From: Fodinibius roseus
Lineage (GTDB): Bacteria > Bacteroidota > Rhodothermia > Balneolales > Balneolaceae
Assembly: GCF_900129315.1 (NCBI RefSeq)
Contig: NZ_FQUS01000016.1
Span: 62,001 to 126,000, forward strand
Direction of reading: 5' to 3'
DNA: 64,000 bases
Both the position numbers and the translations under genes were made by a program. Numbering within the stretch: position 1 is the first letter of the stretch; each line of letters opens with the position of its first letter. Positions 41,058-49,186 of this stretch are shown one piece after another. The notes beneath the pieces are model-generated. The model saw only the letters and a list, made by a program, of their open reading frames with translations. It was not told the origin of the DNA and searched no databases.

Positions 41058-42301
41058 TTGCCCAAAAATAACGGTTCGATATGGCGGGTATAAAGGTTTT
41101 GAGTCACCCTGCGGCCAACTTCCTCCCTGTTTTCCCGCAGTAACCGGATGAACTCATCGCCTTCTTCCGCCGCTATTTTATACGAACAGTGTAGGAACTG
41201 GCGCAGCTGGGAATCAAAGGCGGGATCTTCCGGGTTATGTTCCAGCTTTGAAGCAATGGTTTGCCCGGACCACCCGGAAAACCTGTCGGGGGCAGGCAGC
41301 TGGGATTGGTCAATGGATATCACAGGTGCATACGGACCCGTCAGCTCGTCATATCTTCCATAAGCTTCCTCGTATATTTCCTTTACCATGGACAACCCCT
41401 GAGGCCCGGCCTCTGCCAGTCCGATAAGCTCTTCCAGCCAGGTAGTGCCGGAGGTCTTGAGATGAACGCCGGCCTCATGCTTATCCAGCAGCCGGCGAAT
41501 ATGCGGGTACAGCGAGAACTTGTCACTGCCCGAGTGAATACTCAGTTTCAGGCTTTCCGGCAGATTAAAGGTATCTACCGCGTGAGCTATCACCAGAAGA
41601 TCCTGTTCAAACTCTTTGATAAACTGATCCAGTTCCCCTACATAATCCACTCCTTTATAAAAATCACCGGTAAACTTCGGTGCAACCGTATGGATGGTTA
41701 TGCCCTTTTCGGCTGCGGTTTTTAAAATAAAATATAATTCGAGGGGGGTTTGGGGCGTTTCAACCTCATCCATCGAAATTTCATAAACGGCCTGACCCTC
41801 TTTTCGATCCCGGATATATTCAAATATCTCACCGGCCTGGTTGATGGCGCGCAGATACTGATCGGCCCAGTCGGACAAGTATTGATCCGTGACCTTGAAC
41901 TCTTTATCGATGCCCGGAATAGCTATGGTCCCAATAAGATCGGCATTTCGCCGGATAAAGGTCTCGTTATCATCCGGATCACACTTCTCCCCAATATAAT
42001 CGGCTACATCGATGGTAAAGAAATCTGAACAGGCAATATAGGGATCCACAATTTCCCTGGTAATATGGTCCGCGTCTACGCAATAGGGGCCGTCCCAGCT
42101 TAACCTGGCAACGGCATTATCCGCTTCCTCGCGGACATCCGGGGGGGTAGTGCCAATAATTTCATGTTCCCGGTGGGATTTATTCCATACCGGGGTGATT
42201 TGAACGCCGGAGTCAGCTTTTGCTTTTTTAATTGCTTTTAATTGGGCCTCTCCTTGCTGTCCGAACCGGTCACCGGTCCCGAGTGAATATCTTCCAAGCA
42301 T
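41054..42301 (-). CDS. uxaE: Tagaturonate epimerase family protein
   Basis: A 415-residue enzyme matching the UxaE family, which epimerises D-tagaturonate to D-fructuronate. Recognisable parts are the start MLGRYSLGTGDRFGQQGEAQ, a central TVAPKFTGDFYKGVDYVGEL, and LSIHSGSDKFSLYPHIRRLL followed by GVHLKTSGTTWLEELIGLAE, with several His, Asp and Glu suited to metal binding. Together with UxaC at the right edge and the SDR enzyme next door it completes galacturonate to mannonate without the UxaB/UxaA branch. ATG at 42301. Assigned from memory of the family; moderately sure of the gene name. Confidence 0.75.
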   Translation of the reverse strand: MLGRYSLGTGDRFGQQGEAQLKAIKKAKADSGVQITPVWNKSHREHEIIGTTPPDVREEADNAVARLSWDGPYCVDADHITREIVDPYIACSDFFTIDVADYIGEKCDPDDNETFIRRNADLIGTIAIPGIDKEFKVTDQYLSDWADQYLRAINQAGEIFEYIRDRKEGQAVYEISMDEVETPQTPLELYFILKTAAEKGITIHTVAPKFTGDFYKGVDYVGELDQFIKEFEQDLLVIAHAVDTFNLPESLKLSIHSGSDKFSLYPHIRRLLDKHEAGVHLKTSGTTWLEELIGLAEAGPQGLSMVKEIYEEAYGRYDELTGPYAPVISIDQSQLPAPDRFSGWSGQTIASKLEHNPEDPAFDSQLRQFLHCSYKIAAEEGDEFIRLLRENREEVGRRVTQNLYTRHIEPLFLGN

Positions 42302-42450
42302 AAATAGATAATATATGAATTAAGATTTGCAGGTAATAAATCTGTTGAACATTTAATGAGAACGCTCTGCAGAAATGCTGTTAAGAATGCTCTCCCCGGC
42401 CAGAGCGTTACAGGCCGGAGAAGAACATACGACGAATTAACCTACTACCC

Positions 42451-43776
42451 TTATACCTTGGGCTCCCATCCCGGCTCGTATTCCCGGTCCCACAGCTTCA
42501 TGGCCTCCCGGTCGTTGATACGGCCATCATCCGTGTTAACGTCCAGCGGCTTTCCTGTACGGGACGAGATGTTGGCCAGGTGACACAAGTGGACACTCTT
42601 GGCTCCCTCGTCGATCGGAGAGTTTTGCTGGGTGGCTGTCCCCCGGATGGTATCCAGGAAGTTGACCACGTGCCGGGTAGACATGCTCCCCCCTCCTCCA
42701 AGAGCCGTACCCTGTTCATCGCCGCCGGCCGATTCTTCCCGTACAAGATCGCCGTCCCGGTCATACAGCCGGTATTCACCGCGGTTGACAAACACCGATC
42801 CCTCCGTCCCGTATATAATCGTTCCACGGCCGGAACCGTAGGTCTGCAGTCCATTCCGGCTTTTGCCATCCCAGTTTATTACTTTATCATCCGGAAAACG
42901 GAATGTCGCATACATCGTATCATACATCGTCCAGCCGTCATCCGGGTAGTGTTGCTTCGCGGCATCTACGATAACCTTCTCGGGATAGTCAACCTGCAGA
43001 GCCCACCGGGCGATATCGACTTCGTGGGTAGCATTATTGCCGGTTTCGGCGGTGCCCCACTTCCAGCCGTACCAGTGCCAGTTATAATCCCATGTATTGT
43101 GATGATAGTCCTCCCGGGGCGCCGGACCCTGGAACAGCTCCCAGTTTAAGTCGGACGGCGGATCCTGCCGGACAGGATTGGGGACTTCTCCCCGGCCGTT
43201 ACTGTAAAAAGCCACCGCCTTGTAGGGTTCCCCGATAACGCCATTGTGAATTTCACCAATGATCTCTATCGTATGTGCGGCCGAACGCTGCTGGTTGCCC
43301 ATCTGGACGACTTTGTCATATTTCTGCTGGCCGCGTACCAGCAGCTCACTTTCCGCCGGATTATGGCTGCACGGCTTTTCCACGTACACGTGTTTGCCGG
43401 CCTCCATGGCCATCAACGCGCCGGGAGCATGCCAGTGATCAGGGGTGGCGTTGAACACAGCGTCCACCTCCGGATCCTCAAGCACTTCCCGGATGTCATC
43501 GGTCAGCTCGGGCGTATAAGAGAGCTCACCTTTCAAGTCTTCCGCTACCCGGTCGCGCTGGCTTTTCTTAACATCACAGATATAAGCCAGTTCGGTATTG
43601 TACGGTTTCGACAGGCTCTCGTAATAGGCCCCGACCCGACGCCCGCATCCCATAAAAGCCACACGAATGCGGTCGTTCGCTCCAAGAACCCTTCCGTAAC
43701 TTTTGGCCGATAATCCCAGGGCAAGTCCACCGGCTCCCAGTGCTGTCTTTTTGATAAAATCTTTTCGTGATCCCAT
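42451..43776 (-). CDS. Gfo/Idh/MocA family oxidoreductase, exported
   Basis: NAD(P)-dependent sugar oxidoreductase type protein of 441 residues. An RKDFIKKTALGAGGLALG leader resembles a Tat signal (with RK in place of RR), then the Rossmann start IRVAFMGCGRRVGAYYESL, NATPDHWHAPGALMAMEAGK and the catalytic EKPCSHNPAE, then the C-terminal domain with HEVDIARWALQVDYP. ATG 43776 chosen; upstream in-frame extension to 43941 runs into the DUF1080 gene. Such secreted members occur with DUF1080 proteins and sugar-isomerase-like TIM barrels in glycoside breakdown loci, sometimes cleaving glycosidic bonds oxidatively. Probably one operon with the DUF1080 gene 34 bp upstream. Confidence 0.9.
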   Translation of the reverse strand: MGSRKDFIKKTALGAGGLALGLSAKSYGRVLGANDRIRVAFMGCGRRVGAYYESLSKPYNTELAYICDVKKSQRDRVAEDLKGELSYTPELTDDIREVLEDPEVDAVFNATPDHWHAPGALMAMEAGKHVYVEKPCSHNPAESELLVRGQQKYDKVVQMGNQQRSAAHTIEIIGEIHNGVIGEPYKAVAFYSNGRGEVPNPVRQDPPSDLNWELFQGPAPREDYHHNTWDYNWHWYGWKWGTAETGNNATHEVDIARWALQVDYPEKVIVDAAKQHYPDDGWTMYDTMYATFRFPDDKVINWDGKSRNGLQTYGSGRGTIIYGTEGSVFVNRGEYRLYDRDGDLVREESAGGDEQGTALGGGGSMSTRHVVNFLDTIRGTATQQNSPIDEGAKSVHLCHLANISSRTGKPLDVNTDDGRINDREAMKLWDREYEPGWEPKV

Positions 43777-43810
43777 AATTATTTTTTTAAATGTTAGATA
43801 AATTGATTTT

Positions 43811-45196
43811 TTACAGCTCGCGCACCTTGATACTCCGGTAACTAACTTCGTTTCCGTGATCCTGCAACAGGATGGGTCCCTGCGGCCAGCGAGCAAAATT
43901 TTCCCATTTCTGGTATTTGCTGTAGGCCACCAGTGCCGCAAACATTTGCGAAAAGCGGTCGTACTCCACCACTTTTTGATTATTTAGCCAGTGCTCCACC
44001 TTTCCGTCCTCGGAGACAATACGCGCCTTGTTCCAGCTGCCTACCCCGTTGAACGGCTTGCCTCTGCCGGGAACCGAAAGATTTTTGGCCGTAATCAGGT
44101 CGTAGAGCGACCCTACCGTCCGGTTGCCTTCAACGCCCTTCTTGGCGTCCGGGTGGTTTTCATCATCGAGGATCTGGAATTCCGCTCCGATAGCGGATCC
44201 GGCGCCCTTATTGAGATCGGGATCCACAAAATACTTGATGCCGCTGTTGGCTCCTTCCGTAATCTTAAATTCAAGCTCCAGCTCGAAATCACTGTATTGG
44301 TCCCTCGTCACAATGTCGCCCGGGCCTGTAGCTTCACCGCCGTCGGTCTCCTGGACCGTCAGCACACCATCATTGATCTCCCATCCGCTCTCAGGGAAAT
44401 CATCCAGCTTTGCCCCGCGCCAGCCTTCCGGTGTTTCTCCGTCCCAGAGCAATCGCCATCCGTGCTTTTGTTCCCACTCGGTGAGCTCATTTTTCAGATA
44501 GCTAATCTGCCGGACCTGGGGATCGGGCGTTGTGCGATGCTCTTCCAGGTTAGAAGTGAGAATGCGAATATTTTTCCACTTTATCTGTGCTCCGACCAGG
44601 CTCTCATCGTGGATGGAATGCACCTGCAGCCCTATGAATCCCTCAGAGGTCATATCATCCACCAGCCGGCTGCACTGTACCCCGTTGATCCAGGTATTAA
44701 TCGTCGAGCCGATCGCTTCCACGCGGATAGTATTCCACTGTCCCACACGGAATGCGGCTCCACCCTTTTTGTTCCCTGCGAGCGGATAGAGCCAGCCCCG
44801 TCGGGCTTCGTCGTAGATACCGCCGCTCCACGCGCGCTCCGAGGGATCCAGTTCCACCTGATAGCCATGCACGCGGCCGTCGCGGTAATCAGGATCGCTG
44901 TTGCTGCGAATCTGCACGCCGCTGTTAATCTGGGTGTCCAGGTACACCTCGTATTCCAGGATAAAATCACCATACTCTTCGTTTGTTGTCAGAAAGGAAT
45001 TGGGCGTGTCAGGCACCGCTTCACCCACGATCGCCCCGTCTTCGACAAAATATTCGGCTTCACCCCCCAGCTGGGTCCACCCGTCCAGGCTTTCGCCAGT
45101 GATAAGTTCCTGCCAGTTATCCTGGGCCTGTAGCGGACCGGTTATAAACAAAAGCAATCCTATAAATTGCAAAACCCTAATTTTAAATAATCGCAT
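43811..45196 (-). CDS. DUF1080 (3-keto-disaccharide hydrolase fold) two-domain protein
   Basis: Secreted 461-residue protein with a signal peptide (FIGLLLFITGPLQAQ) and two concanavalin-like DUF1080 domains (about residues 25-215 and 240-460). Repeated blocks are GESLDGWTQLGGEAEYFVED/GETPEGWRGAKLDDFPESGW, FILEYEVYLDTQINSGVQIR/FELELEFKITEGANSGIKYF, and GYQVELDPSERAWSGGIYDE. Members hydrolyse 3-keto-glycosides or bind sugars. The partner Gfo/Idh gene downstream could supply the oxidation step. Confidence 0.9.
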   Translation of the reverse strand: MRLFKIRVLQFIGLLLFITGPLQAQDNWQELITGESLDGWTQLGGEAEYFVEDGAIVGEAVPDTPNSFLTTNEEYGDFILEYEVYLDTQINSGVQIRSNSDPDYRDGRVHGYQVELDPSERAWSGGIYDEARRGWLYPLAGNKKGGAAFRVGQWNTIRVEAIGSTINTWINGVQCSRLVDDMTSEGFIGLQVHSIHDESLVGAQIKWKNIRILTSNLEEHRTTPDPQVRQISYLKNELTEWEQKHGWRLLWDGETPEGWRGAKLDDFPESGWEINDGVLTVQETDGGEATGPGDIVTRDQYSDFELELEFKITEGANSGIKYFVDPDLNKGAGSAIGAEFQILDDENHPDAKKGVEGNRTVGSLYDLITAKNLSVPGRGKPFNGVGSWNKARIVSEDGKVEHWLNNQKVVEYDRFSQMFAALVAYSKYQKWENFARWPQGPILLQDHGNEVSYRSIKVREL

Positions 45197-45621
45197 TATT
45201 AGATTTTATTTATTTTCATAATTCTGTTAGTTAATTACCACCATGATACAAATTATGAAAGGTTTTTTCGATATAAATTTTAATTTATACTCAGTCTCTC
45301 ATTTCAGGGCTCCAGAACCCGATAAGGTTCCTTCATAAGGTCCGCAGTGCTGCTCTTCAGATAGCATCTTTCACCCGTCCAATAGTTATATACCAACTAC
45401 CTTTTCGAGCCGCCCGCTAAATCAACTCTTCAGGCAATACTGTCTTCCATACGCTCACTCTTGGTACAACTTCCCCGGGCCCAATCACCCGTCCCCTGGG
45501 GGAAAAGACCCTAACCCTCGGATTCTGTCGGAATTAGCAGACTCTACTGCGGGTCTTGCCGGCTCCTCGTATTCGAAGTTTTGAGCTATCTGCTTCCAGC
45601 CTGCGTCTCCTTATAAAATCA
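45197..45621. other. Gap of 425 bp with no clear gene
   Basis: No intact gene. A minus-strand frame near 45500-45615 reads GDAGWKQIAQNFEYEEPARP and then SANSDRIRGLGSFPPGDG before stops, which looks like decayed coding sequence of unknown origin. The 45200-45300 part is AT-rich and probably holds the promoter of the DUF1080 gene. Confidence 0.3.
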
Positions 45622-47220
45622 TCACTCGAGAATGGCCGAATCCGACACGTCTTCTCCAAGCTCTAACTGGCTCACCGGGATGTCCCCCGGCGAAATAGCA
45701 CCCGAATACATTCCTTCCACAAAGATCGGCACTCCTTCAGTATGATCAATGAGATTAACATCCCGGAGGGTCAGCTCATAGACATCATTCGCAACAAAAG
45801 CGCGGGCTTCGGAGCTTATATCTACATTTTTCAACGTCAGGTTCTTAACGCGGGTGATGCGGGCACCCTGGTCGGCGTTGACGACCGACACATTCTCCAG
45901 GGTAATATTTTCCAGCCATTTCTCAGGCAGTCCCACCAGTTCAATCGGTTCGGGAACCCCGTCGATAGTGATGTTGCGAATATTGATATTGCGGATCAGC
46001 GGAGTGGGACCCGTAAGCCCGGGGCCTGAATAATAGGAATTGAAGTTGATGGCCTGGCTTTCGATATCCTTCATATCAATATCACGGATATAAATATTCT
46101 CAATCACATTGCCCCGGCCCCGTTCGGTTTTAAACCGTATACCCCGGTCGGTCCCCTCGAAATAGGCGTCATGCACATATACGTCCCTGATACCGCCGGA
46201 GGTTTCACTGCCGAATACGATGCCCCCGCTGCCGGTACGCACATTACGGGCTTCAAAATTGCGGACTACGATATTCTGGGTAGGGATATCTATCTCCAGG
46301 CCTTCTTCGTTGACACCGGATTTCAATACGACGGCGTCATCACCCGTTTGGAAGTGGTTATACTCAACCAGCACGTCGCTGGCGGAATCCAGTACCACGC
46401 CGTCGCCATTGGGCGCCCGCAAGCTGTTGACGGTGACATCCCGGACAATAGCCTTGTTGCTGTACACCAGGTGGACATTCCACATGGGCGAATCCTTCAG
46501 CGTAATGCCTTCCACCAGTATATTTTCAGACTTCCAGAAAATCATGAAATTTGGGCGCATGCCCTCCAAACCCGCTCCTTTTCCGTAGGCGCGTCGCGAC
46601 AGCGGCACCTTGGTTACCTCCGTCCGGTCACCGAAATCATTGCTGTGCTCCTCGAACCATTCCCACCAGTGGTCCCCCTGTGCATCCAGGGTTCCCTCAC
46701 CCGTCACTGCCACGTTTTCGAGTTTGTACGCATAAATCATCGGGGAATAATTGTATGCTTCAACCCCTTCATGCCGCTGTCGAACCACGGGCAGGTAATC
46801 TTCCCTGTCCGTACTGAAGTAAACCACAGCGTTATCCGCAATATGCAGATTTATATTGCTCTCAAGATGGATGGGAGCGGTAAACCACTCGCCCCCGGGA
46901 ATTAACACCTTTCCCCCGCCCGCCCGGCGGGCAGCTTCAATAGCTCTGTGAATGGCCGCAGTGTTTTCAAAGGGATCATCCCCTTCCATTTGCCGTGCAC
47001 CATAATCCCGGATATCAAAAGTGGTATCCGGAAATGACGGGCGTTCGAGATCCGCCATTTCAAAAGGAGCATCAACGGGGGCGATATCAACCGGCACTTT
47101 CTTATCCTGGGCCAGCAACACTTCCGTCTGCCAAACACATATAGTCATCAGAAAAAACAATCCTAAACAAGCCTTCTCAAAAAATCCTGCATCTGTATTT
47201 TTTTGCGCTGGTTTTAACAT
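45622..47220 (-). CDS. GH28 polygalacturonase-type glycoside hydrolase
   Basis: Secreted right-handed beta-helix enzyme of 532 residues (signal peptide to about residue 38, VLLAQ). It should cleave alpha-1,4-galacturonan. Seen: FDIRDYGARQMEGDDPFENT at the start, NGDG (271-274) and TGDDAVVLKSG (D294, D295) carrying the catalytic Asp residues, GSGGIVFGSETSGG (330-342) and RFK (362-364) for the RIK motif. Oddity: the usual GHG motif reads GSG, replacing the conserved His. A LacI-type operator lies about 190 bp upstream. Exo- rather than endo-action is likely from the long N-terminal part. Confidence 0.9.
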   Translation of the reverse strand: MLKPAQKNTDAGFFEKACLGLFFLMTICVWQTEVLLAQDKKVPVDIAPVDAPFEMADLERPSFPDTTFDIRDYGARQMEGDDPFENTAAIHRAIEAARRAGGGKVLIPGGEWFTAPIHLESNINLHIADNAVVYFSTDREDYLPVVRQRHEGVEAYNYSPMIYAYKLENVAVTGEGTLDAQGDHWWEWFEEHSNDFGDRTEVTKVPLSRRAYGKGAGLEGMRPNFMIFWKSENILVEGITLKDSPMWNVHLVYSNKAIVRDVTVNSLRAPNGDGVVLDSASDVLVEYNHFQTGDDAVVLKSGVNEEGLEIDIPTQNIVVRNFEARNVRTGSGGIVFGSETSGGIRDVYVHDAYFEGTDRGIRFKTERGRGNVIENIYIRDIDMKDIESQAINFNSYYSGPGLTGPTPLIRNINIRNITIDGVPEPIELVGLPEKWLENITLENVSVVNADQGARITRVKNLTLKNVDISSEARAFVANDVYELTLRDVNLIDHTEGVPIFVEGMYSGAISPGDIPVSQLELGEDVSDSAILE

Positions 47221-47410
47221 AGCTTCTGACGAATTACATTAAACTTATACAAATCAAAAACCAATTCTGCTTCTTTTCCCTGTTAGACGTCCCATCCTCA
47301 TATCAACTTTTCAAAATGGAATAATAATTTCGGTCGAGCCTCAGCATTCTCCATGTTTACTATATGGATATTACCTCACAATACCTGTCAGAATTGATGT
47401 GTAATATTTT

Positions 47411-47428
47411 TGCGCAATCGTTTGCACA
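47411..47428. promoter_or_regulatory. LacI-type operator (TGCGCAATCGTTTGCACA)
   Basis: Near-palindromic 18-mer with CG centre between the VOC gene end and the GH28 start on the minus strand. Same core as operators at 40172, 62333 and 63788. Confidence 0.62.
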
Positions 47429-47467
47429 TACAATTATAACCATAATCATAAAATTTATGCAACTAAA

Positions 47468-47869
47468 TCATCGTACTTCCTTCTCTCTCAGCATGGGATT
47501 CGAACGTTTACAAAGCTGTATCGCCAATCCCCACGGATCCCTCAGCATTACCAGGTGCGAGCCGTCCTCCAGTATCTCGTCGCTTATTTCTTCTGCACCG
47601 GCCTCGATTAATCGCTTTTTATCGGCTGCGGGCTCTTCGGAAACCAGCGCCAGGTGCATGATCAGCGGGTCCCTGTTATGATAATCCGGTACCTGGTCCG
47701 CCGGATTCTGATAAATCTCTATCATCACCCGCCCGCTGTCGTCCGCAAGAAACGTCATATAAGGCGGTTCTGTTTCCTGTTTTACAACCTCCAGCCCAAG
47801 ATAAGCCACATACCAGTCGGCCATGGCGAGGGGCTCATTCACGTTCATTGCAAAGTGTTCTATCTTCAT
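47468..47869 (-). CDS. VOC family protein (133 aa)
   Basis: Single vicinal-oxygen-chelate unit pair: IEHFAMNVNEPLAMADWYVA at the start, VMIEIYQNPADQVPDY, LIMHLALVSEEPAADKKRLI and MLRDPWGLAIQLCKRS at the end. His in IEHFA and in MHLAL and Glu in MIEIY fit metal ligands. Substrate unknown; VOC proteins with this short form are common near sugar-degradation genes. It lies between the TIM-barrel and GH28 genes on the same strand and may be co-transcribed with the former. Confidence 0.88.
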   Translation of the reverse strand: MKIEHFAMNVNEPLAMADWYVAYLGLEVVKQETEPPYMTFLADDSGRVMIEIYQNPADQVPDYHNRDPLIMHLALVSEEPAADKKRLIEAGAEEISDEILEDGSHLVMLRDPWGLAIQLCKRSNPMLREKEVR

Positions 47870-47977
47870 ATCTTTTTAATTTTGAGAAGCCTTTGTAAAA
47901 CAACTTTTTGGCCAATGTCTGCATTTTCATGCATTCAACGTCCTCACACATGCTTAACCCGGATTACTCACGAATCC

Positions 47978-48847
47978 TTATTTTGTCAAACTTTTGAGGT
48001 ATTCAATACTTTTGGGGACTCGTTCCACGACTTCATGACTCTCATCTTCGATATAGTAATATTCAATATTCGTATCCTGTGCCGCTCTTAAAACCGCGGG
48101 GAAATCGATTTGCCCGGTCCCCAGCCGCACGTCATATTCTTCGGGAGCACTGCCTGAATAATCACCTTCTACGCCTTTTTTAAGATCCTTCAGATGCATC
48201 AACCGAAACCGGTCGGGATATTCTTGTAACAGCTCCACCGGATCCGCTCCCGGGTGTGCGGTCCAAAGCAGGTCCATTTCAAAACTGACGTATTCCGGGT
48301 CGGTATGTTCCACGATATAATCAAAGAGCGTTCCGTCTTCATAGGGTCGAAACTCATAGCCGTGATTGTGATAAGAGAAATAAAGTCCCGCTTCCCTTAA
48401 CTCTTTTCCCGCCTGGTTAAAATCAGTGACCGTTTTCTTCGCATCTTCAATGGAAAAGGGCGACTCATGGGGGATCCAGGCTATACGCACATGCTTGGCG
48501 CCGAGGGTGCGGGCATCTTCGACAACCTGTTCTGTGTCGTTGACAAGTGCATCGTACCCCACTCCATAAGAAGTGCATATGAGCCCGCGCTCATCCAGCA
48601 TCCCGCGCAACTCTTCAGCCGTAGTCCCGAATAAACTGGAAAATTCAATATTGGTGAGTCCCATGCTCTTAATAAGATCCAGTGTCCCCGGCACATCTTC
48701 CTCGAACTGATTCCTAAAAGAGTAGGATACGACCCCGGGGTCAGGGAGCAGCTGCTGACCCTCCTGTGCCTGTACGGTTTCCATCTCCGGATTAACTAAA
48801 CTTCCGAAAAGCAAAAAACAGATGCCTGCAATAATTCGACTAATCAT
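47978..48847 (-). CDS. Sugar phosphate isomerase/epimerase-like TIM barrel, exported
   Basis: A 289-residue xylose-isomerase-like barrel with a signal peptide (IIAGICFLLFGSLVNPEM...QAQ). Blocks: VVSYSFRNQFEEDVPGTLDL, GLTNIEFSSLFGTTAEELRG, HVRIAWIPHES, FSYHNHGYEFRPYEDGTLFD, YVSFEMDLLWTAHPGADPVE, RLMHLKDLKKG. The Glu, His and Asp residues of the metal site are present. Exported members of this family accompany Gfo/Idh and DUF1080 proteins and act on sugars rather than phosphates. Substrate unknown. Confidence 0.9.
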   Translation of the reverse strand: MISRIIAGICFLLFGSLVNPEMETVQAQEGQQLLPDPGVVSYSFRNQFEEDVPGTLDLIKSMGLTNIEFSSLFGTTAEELRGMLDERGLICTSYGVGYDALVNDTEQVVEDARTLGAKHVRIAWIPHESPFSIEDAKKTVTDFNQAGKELREAGLYFSYHNHGYEFRPYEDGTLFDYIVEHTDPEYVSFEMDLLWTAHPGADPVELLQEYPDRFRLMHLKDLKKGVEGDYSGSAPEEYDVRLGTGQIDFPAVLRAAQDTNIEYYYIEDESHEVVERVPKSIEYLKSLTK

Positions 48848-49186
48848 AACCTGTATGCTGATATATGTTAAAAATTAAAAACCCTGGGAACCTGTCGGAC
48901 CTGGGAAAATCTACAGCGAGTCCGGCGAATCTGGCCAGATTCCGGGGTCTTCTTGTTAAATAAGCCAACCATTCGCCTCAATAGTCCCCCAAAATAAGGC
49001 TCAAATCGTCTGCACCCTCTAAGTCCAGGATCCCGGGTTGACCTGTAATTACACAAAATAATCTGATATACAAAAAATTTACGCTCCTTTTTGGGAAAAA
49101 AACAATTTATTGATGTTTAATGGTTAAATTAAATACCCCCGAATATATAGCAGAACCGTATATCCTCAGTACAGAACCTTGAATCT
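48848..49186. other. Gap of 339 bp with a strong palindrome
   Basis: No gene seen. AATCTGGCCAGATT (48928-48941) is a perfect palindrome and extends with a one-base bulge to CCGG at both sides, making a stable hairpin without a U-run. The remainder looks like divergent promoter sequence, AT-rich toward the FG-GAP gene. Confidence 0.4.

Noticed and set aside
43991-45133. 380-codon plus-strand frame opposite the DUF1080 gene
   Set aside because: No domain, signal or ribosome-binding site; the minus frame has a signal peptide and two DUF1080 domains.
45300-45480. Riboswitch in the gap upstream of GH28 region
   Set aside because: Several short stems can be drawn, but no known aptamer signature is recognisable and decayed coding sequence explains the base composition better.
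46171-46905. 244-codon plus-strand frame opposite the GH28 gene
   Set aside because: Shadow of a beta-helix gene with repetitive codons; no independent support.
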